Assembly: GCF_023715405.1 (NCBI RefSeq)
Contig: NZ_JAMBOC010000011.1
Coordinates: 1 to 35,306, forward strand
Direction of reading: 5' to 3'
Length of the DNA stretch: 35,306 nucleotides
Source: Solibacillus isronensis
GTDB taxonomy: Bacteria; Bacillota; Bacilli; Bacillales_A; Planococcaceae
Numbering within the stretch: position 1 is the stretch's first letter; the number at the start of each line of letters is the position of its first letter. Position numbers and translations under genes: made by a program. Shown here in pieces: positions 18,900-27,081 of the stretch. The notes under the pieces were generated by a model. It worked only from the letters and a program-made list of their open reading frames with translations, ran no database searches and was not told where the DNA came from.

Positions 18900-19778
18900 C
18901 TAATCAACTTTACTAATAATTTCAGAATATAAAACTTGAATGAATTTTTTTATGTTTACTTTTGCTTTACGTTGCTCATTTTTCTCTATTTGATTCATTA
19001 AATAACGAATATCCGTCAAGTCAAAATAGCGTGGGGTATAATACTCAAATTCAGAGTTTGTATAATCGACAATTCCTAAATTTGCCAAGTTAATCATTGC
19101 AGCTAATATAGTCCGGCGTACACGTTGTTCAATTGCTTTACTTTCCTTTAAAATTTCATCCGGCGTATTTTTCGTCAGCATGGCAACACGTTCATATACT
19201 TCCTTTAATGGGGGAAGCGGTGCAATTTTATGCTTTTCGATTAATAGCTGTTCTATAATTTTGATAATATCCTCACTGCCGACTTCAGCGACAATTCCCA
19301 TATCATTCAAGATGGATTGAATATGTTCCCGTGCCGTTTTTTTTGTATGTGTCACATCTGTAATATCAAAGTTTGTCAGAGACTGGCGAATAACTTGCAA
19401 GGAATTTCTTAATAAGTATTGCTCGGTTGTCCTTTTTAATACCATTTGTACTTCAACTTTATTAATAGGCTTATGAATGAAAAATTCAATTCCTTTTGAA
19501 TAGCCTTCAGCGACCATTTCTTTATTAACAACTTGTGAGATCATAATAAACTGACCTTTGAAACCATTTTGTTGAAGGCGTTCAATTGTTTCAATTCCAT
19601 CCAACTTCGGCATTAGTAAATCGATTAATACAAACTCCGGCTGCATCATTAAAATTTGGGGAATGGCATCCAGACCGTTTTTTGCCTCTCCAATGACAGC
19701 TCCGAGTTCACAGTCATTAATAATATTACTGAGCATCATACGGCTTGCTCGGTCATCATCTACTATAAAATAGCGCAT
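18900..19778 (-). CDS. glnL: Response regulator, GlnL (YcbB) type
   Basis: A 292-residue regulator. The receiver domain (1-120) has the acidic pair in VDDD (7-9), phospho-acceptor Asp53 in LIDLLMP and Lys103 in HKPI. A YcbB-type C-terminal DNA-binding region follows (KTAREHIQSILNDMGIVAEV, then EQRVRRTILAAMINLANLGI). B. subtilis GlnL has this layout and responds to glutamine with kinase GlnK. The start at 19778 shares one base with the kinase stop (TAATG), so translation is coupled. The upstream extension of the frame is rejected because it lies inside the kinase gene. The orthology to GlnL rather than another YcbB relative is probable, not certain. Confidence 0.85.
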   Translation of the reverse strand: MRYFIVDDDRASRMMLSNIINDCELGAVIGEAKNGLDAIPQILMMQPEFVLIDLLMPKLDGIETIERLQQNGFKGQFIMISQVVNKEMVAEGYSKGIEFFIHKPINKVEVQMVLKRTTEQYLLRNSLQVIRQSLTNFDITDVTHTKKTAREHIQSILNDMGIVAEVGSEDIIKIIEQLLIEKHKIAPLPPLKEVYERVAMLTKNTPDEILKESKAIEQRVRRTILAAMINLANLGIVDYTNSEFEYYTPRYFDLTDIRYLMNQIEKNEQRKAKVNIKKFIQVLYSEIISKVD

Positions 19779-21040
19779 TAGTAATTCTCCTTTTGAATAT
19801 TTTTTGTAGGAATTTGCACTACAAAGCAAGTCGACGTATCACTTGTTACGTGAATATTTCCTTGAAGATTTTCAACAATTGTTTTTGTATGGGAAAGACC
19901 GATTCCTGTAGAACCTTGGCCCTGTTCATTAAACTTGGATGTATAGCCTGCATCAAAAATGATCGGAATGAGCGCTGCTTCAATACCAACTCCATTATCT
20001 TCTACAATAAAAGAAGTCATATCCTGGTCGACTACAACATTCAGCGTAATATATCCGCTTTCTTCAATTGCCTCCACAGCATTTGCCATTAAATTATTCA
20101 ATATAGCAAATAGTGCAATATGGTCTTTTGTTTGAAAATCATCTGGGCAAATCAGTGTAAAGGAAATCGATTTGTTTAAATAGGTGGCATAATTTTCATT
20201 TGCTTCCACAATAAAACTTAGTAAATCAGACAACAGAAAATTTGACGGGTAGTTTCTCGTCGTAATTTTAGAGAGCCCGGCATGAATACGCTCATTGTCT
20301 TTTTTTACTTCATGGATTTCCTGGGCAATATGTAAAGCTTCAGAAGCTAGCTGCAATTCGTTTGATTTCAGCTTTTTGTAAAGCTGGTAACTGTTTGCTG
20401 TAAGCTGCTCAATTTGGTGCATCGTTTTTTGAAGATACAATGCTTCTACATATAACTCCGAATGAATCGTCATGAGCTGTTTCAGCTGTTTTTTCTGTTC
20501 TGACATCGTAATCATGCTGTAAATGCCTACAACAAAATAGCTGCGTAACAATCCAACGAGGATGAACAGTAAAAAAGAAGTAAACGTTTCCTGATCAGAA
20601 ACAAGTAGAATGTCCGTTAAAACGTGTTCAATCGTGTTCGATATTACTTCAAATGCTGTTGCCAATAAACCGAGCACAAGCGGTTGTTTTTTTAACTCGT
20701 CCAGCGGAATTAGTTTGAAGCATAGTGCAAAAACTATATAAAAAGCACCGGCCGGCAAATGTTCAAAGATATGAGTAAGGAAGCTTTGTCCATAAATAAA
20801 AATATCCAGTAATGAACGACCGAAAATGACGATTAGTGCAGTCAATAAACCAGTAGATACAATCGGTAATGGACGAATCAGTAAAGCGAAAAAGAAAATA
20901 ATGCTCCCTAAACCGAAACGAAAAGGTCCTTCTTCAAAAGGAATTATTTTAATTTCGCCACCAATAGCAGTCAATAAACCGACGAGTAGCATAAATAAGA
21001 ATAATTTAGTTGTTTTAATATATGGCTGAGTCGATTCCAA
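19778..21040 (-). CDS. glnK: Sensor histidine kinase, GlnK (YcbA) type
   Basis: 420 residues from a TTG at 21040, chosen because AAAGGGCGG lies about ten bases upstream and the hydrophobic domain begins soon after. The upstream frame has no ribosome site. The N-terminal ~170 residues hold about five or six membrane helices. A coiled-coil linker follows, then a dimerisation helix with the phosphorylated histidine in EIHEVKKDNERI, and the ATP-binding domain: N box ILNNLMANAVEAIEE, G1 VEDNGVGI, G2 STGIGLS. The layout and the overlapping response regulator fit GlnK/GlnL. The signal is likely glutamine or a related compound, by analogy only. Confidence 0.83.
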   Translation of the reverse strand: MESTQPYIKTTKLFLFMLLVGLLTAIGGEIKIIPFEEGPFRFGLGSIIFFFALLIRPLPIVSTGLLTALIVIFGRSLLDIFIYGQSFLTHIFEHLPAGAFYIVFALCFKLIPLDELKKQPLVLGLLATAFEVISNTIEHVLTDILLVSDQETFTSFLLFILVGLLRSYFVVGIYSMITMSEQKKQLKQLMTIHSELYVEALYLQKTMHQIEQLTANSYQLYKKLKSNELQLASEALHIAQEIHEVKKDNERIHAGLSKITTRNYPSNFLLSDLLSFIVEANENYATYLNKSISFTLICPDDFQTKDHIALFAILNNLMANAVEAIEESGYITLNVVVDQDMTSFIVEDNGVGIEAALIPIIFDAGYTSKFNEQGQGSTGIGLSHTKTIVENLQGNIHVTSDTSTCFVVQIPTKNIQKENY

Positions 21041-21108
21041 TTTTGATATACCGCCCTTTACATATATGACATAGTAATTAATTGTACAAGAAAGTTGTCT
21101 ATAAATAC

Positions 21109-21143
21109 AAAAAAGTACTATTTCCATCAAATAGAAATAGTAC
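21109..21143 (-). terminator. Second minus-strand terminator-like hairpin behind tRNA-Ser
   Basis: The arms GTACTATTTC and GAAATAGTAC (10 bp, nine-base loop) are followed on the minus strand by six T. It lies between the tRNA-Ser terminator and the kinase start, so it either backs up tRNA termination or sits in the kinase leader. Confidence 0.7.
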
Positions 21144-21162
21144 CTTAAGGTGAATTTAGATA

Positions 21163-21190
21163 TAAAAAAACCGCTCAACTAATGTAGCGG
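21163..21190 (-). terminator. Terminator of tRNA-Ser
   Basis: On the minus strand CCGCT and AGCGG pair across a ten-base loop and are followed by a run of seven T, just 16 bases after the tRNA CCA end. The stem is short. Confidence 0.7.
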
Positions 21191-21205
21191 ATAAAAGTTC
21201 AAAAA

Positions 21206-21298
21206 TGGAGGAGGTAGAGGGATTCGAACCCCCGCGCGGTGTTACCCGCCTGTCGGTTTTCAAGACCGATCCCTTCAGCCAGACTTGGGTATACCTCC
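21206..21298 (-). tRNA. trnS-Ser: tRNA-Ser (anticodon UGA)
   Basis: A 93-nt tRNA with the 7-bp acceptor stem GGAGGTA/TACCTCC and the long variable arm of serine tRNAs. The anticodon TGA (complement of 21260-21262) sits in the loop CTTGAAA, the T loop is TTCGAAT and CCA is encoded. It closely resembles B. subtilis tRNA-Ser(UGA). The base before CCA reads T on the tRNA strand, where serine tRNAs normally have G. It decodes UCN codons. In B. subtilis a lone tRNA-Ser gene also lies near serS-dck. Confidence 0.95.
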
Positions 21299-21395
21299 AA
21301 AATATAAAATGTCTTTTCGACAAAGATTAATTTACCACGGAATGAGATTTGCGTCAATAATTTTTTCGGGAAAATTATAAGCTGATTAAATAGAG

Positions 21396-21434
21396 AAAAC
21401 GAGATATCCAAATTTATAGAGGATGTCTCGTTTT
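21396..21434 (-). terminator. Terminator of the monooxygenase-dioxygenase-hydrolase operon
   Basis: The arms AAAACGAGATATCC and GGATGTCTCGTTTT pair (one G-T) just after the hydrolase stop. The minus-strand T tract is short, only four T, so it is a moderate terminator. Confidence 0.65.
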
Positions 21435-21443
21435 ACTATTGAT

Positions 21444-22304
21444 TTATTTTTTTGAGGCATAAACTTTATTCGATGAATTTTTTAAAAAGCTTAAAATATT
21501 TTCAATGAATGGTTCTGTTTTTTCGATTTGAGTCCAGTGCCCACATTCATTAAATACATGTAGTTGTGCGTGAGGTAGTAATTGAATTAATCGATAGCTT
21601 GTTTCTTCGATTGGAATCACTTGGTCATTCAGGCCATGGAAAATTAATGTTTCAATCTCAATTTGCTTAATCTGCTCATCTTCTAAAGCCATTTCATCTA
21701 ACATTTTTTGACGCGGTTCCGGGAACATTGCCGAGAACGCATCTCTTACATCAGGGCGCATGCTCGCTTCATAGCGCATGCGAACAAGTTCCTCATTATT
21801 TGCAGCTGCTTGATCGTACGAGAACAATTTAATAAGCTCTTTCATTGTTTCTAAACTTGGTTCATAGCCCCACACACGGTCTAGACCATCAGAAATTGGA
21901 TGCTTTGTGCCAACACTACCCATTAAGATTAATTTTTTTACTAAATCTGGTCTGCGATATGCGATATGAAGAGACAATGCACCACCAAATGAATTACCAA
22001 CTAAATAAACGGGTTCATCAGCAACCTTTTCAATAAAGCCAATTAAGTGCTCCACCCATAGCTCAATATTGTAATTATTGTCTGCTAATTTATCGGTTTC
22101 ACCAAAACCGATAACATCCGGCGCTAAAACTCTATACGATTCACTAAGACGTGGGATAACTAAACGCCAGTTTGCAAGTGCAGACACACCAGGTCCTGAT
22201 CCATGTATTAAAATGATTGTTTCACTTCCAGTACCTTCTTCATGATAGTGTGTGTTAACACCATTGATATTTAAATAGTTTGAACTAATGTTCAATTCAG
22301 CCAC
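21444..22304 (-). CDS. Alpha/beta hydrolase, meta-cleavage product (C-C bond) hydrolase
   Basis: A 286-residue MhpC/BphD/HsaD-type hydrolase that splits the ring-fission product into 2-hydroxypenta-2,4-dienoate and a carboxylic acid. It has the oxyanion region HGSGPG (34-39), nucleophile elbow GNSFGG with Ser105, Asp227 in HGLNDQVIP and His256 in CGHWTQIEK, a complete Ser-Asp-His triad. HGSGPG and the GHW motif are typical of this subfamily rather than of esterases. It is the last gene of the minus-strand operon, 75 bases after the extradiol dioxygenase. Use of the hydrolytic branch implies that the ring-fission product is a ketone (or formate-releasing aldehyde); substrate unknown. Confidence 0.88.
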   Translation of the reverse strand: MAELNISSNYLNINGVNTHYHEEGTGSETIILIHGSGPGVSALANWRLVIPRLSESYRVLAPDVIGFGETDKLADNNYNIELWVEHLIGFIEKVADEPVYLVGNSFGGALSLHIAYRRPDLVKKLILMGSVGTKHPISDGLDRVWGYEPSLETMKELIKLFSYDQAAANNEELVRMRYEASMRPDVRDAFSAMFPEPRQKMLDEMALEDEQIKQIEIETLIFHGLNDQVIPIEETSYRLIQLLPHAQLHVFNECGHWTQIEKTEPFIENILSFLKNSSNKVYASKK

Positions 22305-22379
22305 TCCTTTTTTGTTAATTGTATTGAGAATTAATTAGAAAGTAGAAAACAAGGTCCATCTTTCTAATAAGTTATATTT

Positions 22380-23354
22380 CTAAGGTTTAACAAGTTCTCC
22401 AGATTTAATAGGAGTACCATATTGGAAGAATTCCTGCGGTAAGGTAGAACCATGCCAAATAATAGATTTTTCTAAATCTTTACCTTTCCATTCCACAGTT
22501 CTCCAAGAAGGATCAAAAATTTGATAGCCTGGGTCACCGAATAATTCTACACGGTTTCCACCTGGTTCCATTACATACAAGAATGCAGCTTGAGTTACGC
22601 CATGCTTACCTGGACCGGCTTCAATATTATAGCCAGCTTCAATTAATAGGTCTGCAACATCTGATAAATGCTGAGGGAATCCGTACCAATAGCAAATATG
22701 GTGCAGGCGACCTGATTCACCTAATGCATCGCCCATAATTGCAATGTCATGAACTAAATTACTTACACTTAACCATGCAGCTATGGAAGAATCGTCGTCC
22801 GCTACGATGCGTTCACGTAAGTTAAAACCAAGCACCTCTTTTAAGAACTCAACGTTTTTGTCAGTATCGCTTGCTAATAAGTTGATATGGTCTAAGCGAC
22901 GAACCGGCACACCGCGATTTGGACGTTTTTGCGGGCGATTTAATAATGGTGTTTTTTGGTCTTCAGGGGCTTCATAATACTCAACATCCCATAGAAGCTC
23001 AATTTTATGACCGTCTGGAGTTGTAAATTGGTATGCACGACCGTGACCGACATCTCCTTCAATCCAACCAATCCCATATCCAGTTTTTTCGATTTCAGCT
23101 ACACGGCGCTCTAATGCTTGAGCAGAAGTAGCTCTTAAAGCAATATGACCTAAACCAGCTTCATCATTTTCTGTAATGATTAACGTGTTATGGTAATGAT
23201 CCTCGTAAGCACGCATATAAACTGAGTTACCTCGACGACCTACTTCATCCATACCAAGAATATTTTTGAAGAATTCTACCGATTCCTCTAATTTAGGGCT
23301 GTAAATTTCAAAGTGTGCAAGTTGTGCAACGTCAAACATAGGCTCTTTTGTCAT
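22380..23354 (-). CDS. Extradiol ring-cleavage dioxygenase (catechol 2,3-dioxygenase, VOC type I)
   Basis: An Fe(II) enzyme that opens a catechol ring next to the hydroxyls. It has 324 residues from the ATG at 23354; a GTG 15 bases upstream overlaps the GGAGGA ribosome site. Two vicinal-oxygen-chelate modules are visible (about 10-125 and 150-275). The C-terminal one carries the metal ligands: His156 in LDHINL, a histidine of RLHHICYW (218/219) and Glu270 in GGNRVELF. His251 (KHGVTQ) and Tyr260 fit the second-sphere residues of the family. The [13 protein letters not shown] signature is intact. It is flanked by its monooxygenase and hydrolase partners. Confidence 0.92.
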   Translation of the reverse strand: MTKEPMFDVAQLAHFEIYSPKLEESVEFFKNILGMDEVGRRGNSVYMRAYEDHYHNTLIITENDEAGLGHIALRATSAQALERRVAEIEKTGYGIGWIEGDVGHGRAYQFTTPDGHKIELLWDVEYYEAPEDQKTPLLNRPQKRPNRGVPVRRLDHINLLASDTDKNVEFLKEVLGFNLRERIVADDDSSIAAWLSVSNLVHDIAIMGDALGESGRLHHICYWYGFPQHLSDVADLLIEAGYNIEAGPGKHGVTQAAFLYVMEPGGNRVELFGDPGYQIFDPSWRTVEWKGKDLEKSIIWHGSTLPQEFFQYGTPIKSGELVKP

Positions 23355-23413
23355 ATTAAATTCCTCCACTTTTCATAAGTTTATTTTTTATAGTAAAATT
23401 CATAGTTTTGAAT

Positions 23414-24619
23414 TTACCAAGTCGGATGTCCTTTGAATCCAAGAATTGCGCTTCCGTATCCGGCCATTGCATCTTCGTATTGATGTGTTGGGTGAGCAGC
23501 AACGGTAAGAATATCTCGAACAAATCTTTCTGTTCCATCACTCTTGTAGACTGAGTTACCACCAAGCGTGATTAAAATACGAGTGGCCATTTCTGCAGAA
23601 GTTTTTGCAATATAGCCGCGAATTGCAAATAACTGTTCGCGTTCTTCTTCATCTAAAACGCGGATACCCTCATCCTGGTAACGGTGCAAGCGATCTGCAT
23701 AATCTTTTGCTAAAGCTTTTAAAGCAGTTAGTTGTATATTTAATTCTGCAAGTGTCCGCTGTGCCGTACCTGCATTTTTTTCATTTGTATTATTGTTGAA
23801 AATACGAACACGATGTTCTGTTTTTTCTTTAAAGTTTCGTATTAAGCGTTCCACACCACCAATTGCTACATGTGAGAAACCAGCTAAGAAGAATGCAAGA
23901 TAGGGAACATTGAAAATTTGGTAATCCGGTTCGTAATTGCCGTCCGGTGCAGTTGCCCCATTCACTACTCGAGTTACCGGAAAAACATAATTTGCTGGAA
24001 CGTAGACATTATCTAACTTTACAGCGTTGCTGCCTGTTCCCCGTAAACCTAGGGAATCCCAGTTTTCAACAATTTCAAAATCTTTTTTATGGACAATAAA
24101 CAGGCCAAATTCTGGTTCTGTCCCATCGTGCAATTGATGAATAGCGCCTAGTGCAACCCAGTCGCAGTATGGAATGCCGCTGCAGAAGTTCCATGTTCCT
24201 GATATACGATATCCTTCACCATCATTTACGACCTTACCAATCGGAGCAAATACATCGGCCATTAATTCCCCAGTGCCGAATAGCTCTTCCCGACCTTGTT
24301 TGTCTAAAAAAGCTGGCCAAGTTTCATGAATAATAGCAAAGTATGTTAACCATGCTGCTGAAACATTATAGTTCGCTACAGTTCGGATAATATCCCCAAA
24401 TGTATAGTAGTCTAAATCTTGCCCACCATATGCTTTTGGTCTAAGTAACTTGTGGAAGCCGGCTTCTTTTACCTTTTCCATGACTTCATCCGGTAATTTT
24501 CTATCAAAATCAGTTTGATCTGCATATTTCTCTGCTAACTCACCTACTTCTTTTGCCTTTTGGAGTAGTTCTTCACGATTCAATGTCTTTTCAAGAAGTG
24601 CCAAAGAATTAATTGTCAT
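23414..24619 (-). CDS. Two-component flavin-dependent monooxygenase, oxygenase subunit (acyl-CoA dehydrogenase fold)
   Basis: 401 residues with the acyl-CoA dehydrogenase-like fold of group D monooxygenases (HsaA, HPAH C2, DszC relatives). Diagnostic stretches are LRPKAYGGQDLDYYTFGDII, SGTWNFCSGIPYCDW, GLRGTGSNAVKLDNVYVP and the C-terminal LGGNSVYKSDGTERFVRDI. It lacks the catalytic-base region of true acyl-CoA dehydrogenases and sits upstream of an extradiol dioxygenase, so ortho-hydroxylation of a phenol to a catechol with reduced flavin is the likely reaction. The reductase partner is at 29033-29503. Similarity to HsaA is clear, but no steroid genes are here, so the substrate is open. AAGGAGGA precedes the ATG, with a perfect cre box just upstream. 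Confidence 0.85.
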   Translation of the reverse strand: MTINSLALLEKTLNREELLQKAKEVGELAEKYADQTDFDRKLPDEVMEKVKEAGFHKLLRPKAYGGQDLDYYTFGDIIRTVANYNVSAAWLTYFAIIHETWPAFLDKQGREELFGTGELMADVFAPIGKVVNDGEGYRISGTWNFCSGIPYCDWVALGAIHQLHDGTEPEFGLFIVHKKDFEIVENWDSLGLRGTGSNAVKLDNVYVPANYVFPVTRVVNGATAPDGNYEPDYQIFNVPYLAFFLAGFSHVAIGGVERLIRNFKEKTEHRVRIFNNNTNEKNAGTAQRTLAELNIQLTALKALAKDYADRLHRYQDEGIRVLDEEEREQLFAIRGYIAKTSAEMATRILITLGGNSVYKSDGTERFVRDILTVAAHPTHQYEDAMAGYGSAILGFKGHPTW

Positions 24620-24639
24620 ATAAATCCTCCTTTTTAATT

Positions 24640-24653
24640 TGTAAGCGTTATCA
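24640..24653. promoter_or_regulatory. cre site (CcpA operator) before the monooxygenase operon
   Basis: TGTAAGCGTTATCA matches the Bacillus cre consensus TGWAANCGNTNWCA at every position. It lies 21 bases upstream of the monooxygenase start codon and downstream of the putative -10 box, a roadblock-type position for carbon catabolite repression. Confidence 0.75.
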
Positions 24654-24681
24654 CAGCATCTTGTCGTACTGGTTATCTATT

Positions 24682-24687
24682 ATTATA
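24682..24687 (-). promoter_or_regulatory. Putative -10 box of the monooxygenase operon
   Basis: The minus strand reads TATAAT. The sequence 17 bases further upstream (CTATCT) is a poor -35 box, which fits a promoter that depends on an activator. Transcription would start near 24675. Confidence 0.4.
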
Positions 24688-24726
24688 ATTATCTGAATTT
24701 ATTGAGATAGCTATTTAAAGTACGGA

Positions 24727-24766
24727 AAAACGTATTTTTTTAGAATATTTAGACTAAATACGTTTT
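24727..24766. promoter_or_regulatory. Long-spaced inverted repeat, candidate activator site
   Basis: The perfect 11-bp arms AAAACGTATTT (24727-24737) and AAATACGTTTT (24756-24766) are separated by 18 bases. They lie about 50-90 bases upstream of the putative start of monooxygenase transcription, a typical activator position. The V4R-PucR regulator encoded next door is the obvious candidate to bind it. Confidence 0.5.
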
Positions 24767-24837
24767 ATTAGGGTTGGGGGAATGAGTAATAATAGTTATT
24801 TAACGCTCTATTCATGCTGTTAATATTCTTTACTGAT

Positions 24838-24884
24838 TTTAAAAAAAGCCTTAGAAAGTAAAAAATGCTACTTTCTAAGGCTTT
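24838..24884 (-). terminator. Terminator of the V4R-PucR regulator gene
   Basis: The stem AAAGCCTTAGAAAGTA / TACTTTCTAAGGCTTT (16 bp) is followed on the minus strand by a T run. It isolates the regulator from the monooxygenase operon transcribed in the same direction. Confidence 0.88.
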
Positions 24885-24915
24885 AAGAACTTTTAAATTC
24901 ATGGTAAGGGGGACT

Positions 24916-26742
24916 TTAAAATATAATTTGGTTTTTAACTTTTAATACTTTTAATGCCATATAGACAGAGAAAAGGCGCTTTGTATCATCTAAGCCAATA
25001 TTTAAAATTTCGCTGATTTTAGATAAGCGGTACCTTAATCCACTAATAGACATGGAAAGAGCTTTCGCGGTTTTATTGATATTAATGCCATTCTCAATAT
25101 AGGTATAAATCGTTTTTGTTAAATCGTAATCTTTGTCTATCTCCAATAATTTTCCTAATTGTTGCATTACAAAGCGATCGATTAGAACCTCGTCTTTAAT
25201 TTGGAAAAGTACGCCTTCAATTTCCAGATCTTCATAGAAACAAATATGCTTTTCTGGGTTTTTTGCCTTTAACGCTGCCAATGTCTCGTTGTATAAAATA
25301 TTGATTTGGCTCAAATCTTCTATAACCGTACTTGCTCCTATATAAAATTCGTAACTTTTAAAACGACGTAAGCAGTATTTTAGTAACTGGTTTATAAATG
25401 TGTGGGGCACTGTATTTAACCTTTTAAATGTTGGATATTCAATTAAGATAATGAGTTTATCGGTCTTTTGCGAGACAAGGGCATTAATATTTCTTTCATT
25501 TAAAAATAGGATAATTTGTCTGATCAACTCTTCGTTTACTTCTATTTCATCACTAATATTAGAATGATTTAATGTTCTTTCTAATGTAAGCAACCAATAG
25601 GATTCAGTAGGCGGAAAATTGAGGTAATGAGCAATTTTATAAATTTCATCTTGCTCTAATTTACCATCCAATACATCGCTTAAAAAACTTCGCTTTATAT
25701 TCTGTTCCGTACCAATTTTAATATTTTCATTTAGTAAAATGACAGATGCTGTTAAAGCAGTTTTGTCGATAATCATGTATTCTAATTCCGTTGGTTTTTT
25801 CCCCGTCTGATATATAAATGAACAATAACCTTTAATTTGCTCTTCAAAATAAATAGGGGTTCTAAGTATTCCCAGTTCAGGTGTAATAGTTATAAATTCA
25901 GTAGTATCAATATCAATTTTTTCCAACTCAAAATCGATCATGACATCTGCTGATTTTATAATCACTTCATTCGTCTCGTTTTCAATGAATATTGGTAAAC
26001 CGGTTGATTCATTTAATAGATTGACGATTTTTTGGAGCCCTTGCTTTGATAAAAGTGCATGGGTTAATTTTCGTTGAACTTCATTTGCTTGTTTTAAATA
26101 ATCACGCTCTATTTTCAGTTTTGCTGTTATTTCGTCTAGCTCTTGAATTATGCTAGTTGACTGGTAATAGCTGTATTCGTGTTCTTGATGACCCCATTCT
26201 TCGAGAGGCATGCAAATTACTTTACATTGCTCATACCCCATTGCACGACACTCCACCTCTTTTACAAGAATGGTCTTTTCTAATACCGTGGATAAATAGC
26301 CACTTGCATAACCACATAGTGTATGGCAAATTGGACGATCACTTAAGTTCCCATCTGCCAAAAACTCATCGGCCTCAAAAGAATTCTCCCAAATAACGTC
26401 TATTTTTTTTAAATAATTCTTCTCATCATAATGAATGTCAGATACGCTTACTCGATCAACATAGCCGTGCAACATATGAAATTTTGTACCGCCTAAAATC
26501 AATTCCAGCTCATCCTCGTAGTGGTATAACTTTGCTTTTCTAGCATCGCTAACACCACAATGCCAACCATATCGAACAAAAACGCCTTTCGAGCGATCTT
26601 CTCCTATAATTGACAGTAGTTCTTTTTTTAATGCTGTTCTTGCAGTAGTTGGAATTGTTATCATTCGATCATAAAATGCTGTTAAAGCCTCATCTTTAGG
26701 TAAATGAAATACGTCATTTAAATTTTTTCGCTTTAAATTCAT
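24916..26742 (-). CDS. Aromatic-responsive regulator: XylR N-terminal/V4R sensor fused to PucR-type HTH
   Basis: 608 residues. Residues about 10-180 resemble the XylR_N plus V4R sensor of XylR/DmpR/MopR phenol regulators (GVFVRYGWHCG, HMLHGYV, IWENSFEADEFL, CGYASGYLS, ECRAMGYEQC). Cys139, Glu162, Cys165 and Cys173 reproduce the C-x22-E-x2-C-x7-C spacing of the MopR zinc site as I recall it. Residues about 195-240 look coiled-coil, and a GAF-like region follows. The C-terminus (about 540-605: YIENGININKTAKALSMSIS followed by GLRYRLSKISEILN) is the PucR-family HTH. No AAA+ motifs (GESGTGKE, GAFTGA) exist, so it is not a sigma-54 activator. It lies between the two operons, divergent from one, and is their probable regulator. 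Confidence 0.85.
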   Translation of the reverse strand: MNLKRKNLNDVFHLPKDEALTAFYDRMITIPTTARTALKKELLSIIGEDRSKGVFVRYGWHCGVSDARKAKLYHYEDELELILGGTKFHMLHGYVDRVSVSDIHYDEKNYLKKIDVIWENSFEADEFLADGNLSDRPICHTLCGYASGYLSTVLEKTILVKEVECRAMGYEQCKVICMPLEEWGHQEHEYSYYQSTSIIQELDEITAKLKIERDYLKQANEVQRKLTHALLSKQGLQKIVNLLNESTGLPIFIENETNEVIIKSADVMIDFELEKIDIDTTEFITITPELGILRTPIYFEEQIKGYCSFIYQTGKKPTELEYMIIDKTALTASVILLNENIKIGTEQNIKRSFLSDVLDGKLEQDEIYKIAHYLNFPPTESYWLLTLERTLNHSNISDEIEVNEELIRQIILFLNERNINALVSQKTDKLIILIEYPTFKRLNTVPHTFINQLLKYCLRRFKSYEFYIGASTVIEDLSQINILYNETLAALKAKNPEKHICFYEDLEIEGVLFQIKDEVLIDRFVMQQLGKLLEIDKDYDLTKTIYTYIENGININKTAKALSMSISGLRYRLSKISEILNIGLDDTKRLFSVYMALKVLKVKNQIIF

Positions 26743-26924
26743 AATGATCCCCCTGGCTTAATTAAGTTTTTTAAACGATTTACGCTAAAAAAATTCAGAA
26801 TTAGCTATTTAATGTGTGAATATTCTTTCTTTTCACTATGCTATCATTTATTTGTGAAGTTCTAAACGTTGAGTTTTTTGGACCTAGGGGGATTTATGTA
26901 TTGAAAGTTTTAACCTGTAAAGTG

Positions 26925-26953
26925 TGGAAACTAATTTTCCAGAATTGTTTCCA
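26925..26953. promoter_or_regulatory. TGGAAA/TTTCCA repeat array upstream of the acetaldehyde dehydrogenase operon
   Basis: TGGAAA (26925-26930), TTTCCA (26936-26941) and TTTCCA (26948-26953) form a palindrome with a five-base spacer plus a third half-site 12 bases on. The array lies in the 339-base gap between the regulator and the plus-strand operon, about 130-155 bases before the first start codon. It does not share its sequence with the inverted repeat at 24727-24766. Confidence 0.4.
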
Positions 26954-27025
26954 GTTCAAATTTTTGAATATTTAAAATAATATCATCTATTAAAAGACAG
27001 GTAAATGCTACTTTCAACTTAAATT

Positions 27026-27039
27026 TGAGAGCGTTTACA
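27026..27039. promoter_or_regulatory. Near-consensus cre site before the plus-strand operon
   Basis: TGAGAGCGTTTACA differs from the cre consensus TGWAANCGNTNWCA at one position (G for A at base four). It lies 43 bases before the acetaldehyde dehydrogenase start, mirroring the perfect site in front of the monooxygenase operon. Confidence 0.5.
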
Positions 27040-27081
27040 AATTCTATGTCTTACTAGTTTTGACAAAAGGAGGATTAATGA

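Larger units (their letters stand above)
26743..27081. other. 339-base divergent intergenic region of the aromatic regulon
   Basis: No gene is seen here. It holds the regulator's ribosome site (GGGGGGAT, minus strand), the TGGAAA array and a weak plus-strand promoter candidate (TTGAAT at 26964-26969, TATTAA at 26988-26993, 18-base spacer). A near-cre site and the AGGAGG ribosome site at 27068-27073 follow. No sigma-54 -24/-12 element (TGGCAC-N5-TTGCA) is present on either strand. Confidence 0.6.

Noticed and set aside
23414..24619. Gene as a genuine acyl-CoA dehydrogenase
   Set aside because: Its sequence resembles HsaA/DszC-type monooxygenases (SGTWNFCSG, GTGSNAV), and it is placed before an extradiol dioxygenase with a flavin reductase in the regulon.
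26743..27081. Sigma-54 promoter expected from the XylR-like sensor
   Set aside because: No TGGCAC-N5-TTGCA element is present on either strand here or in 24620-24840, and the regulator lacks the AAA+ domain.
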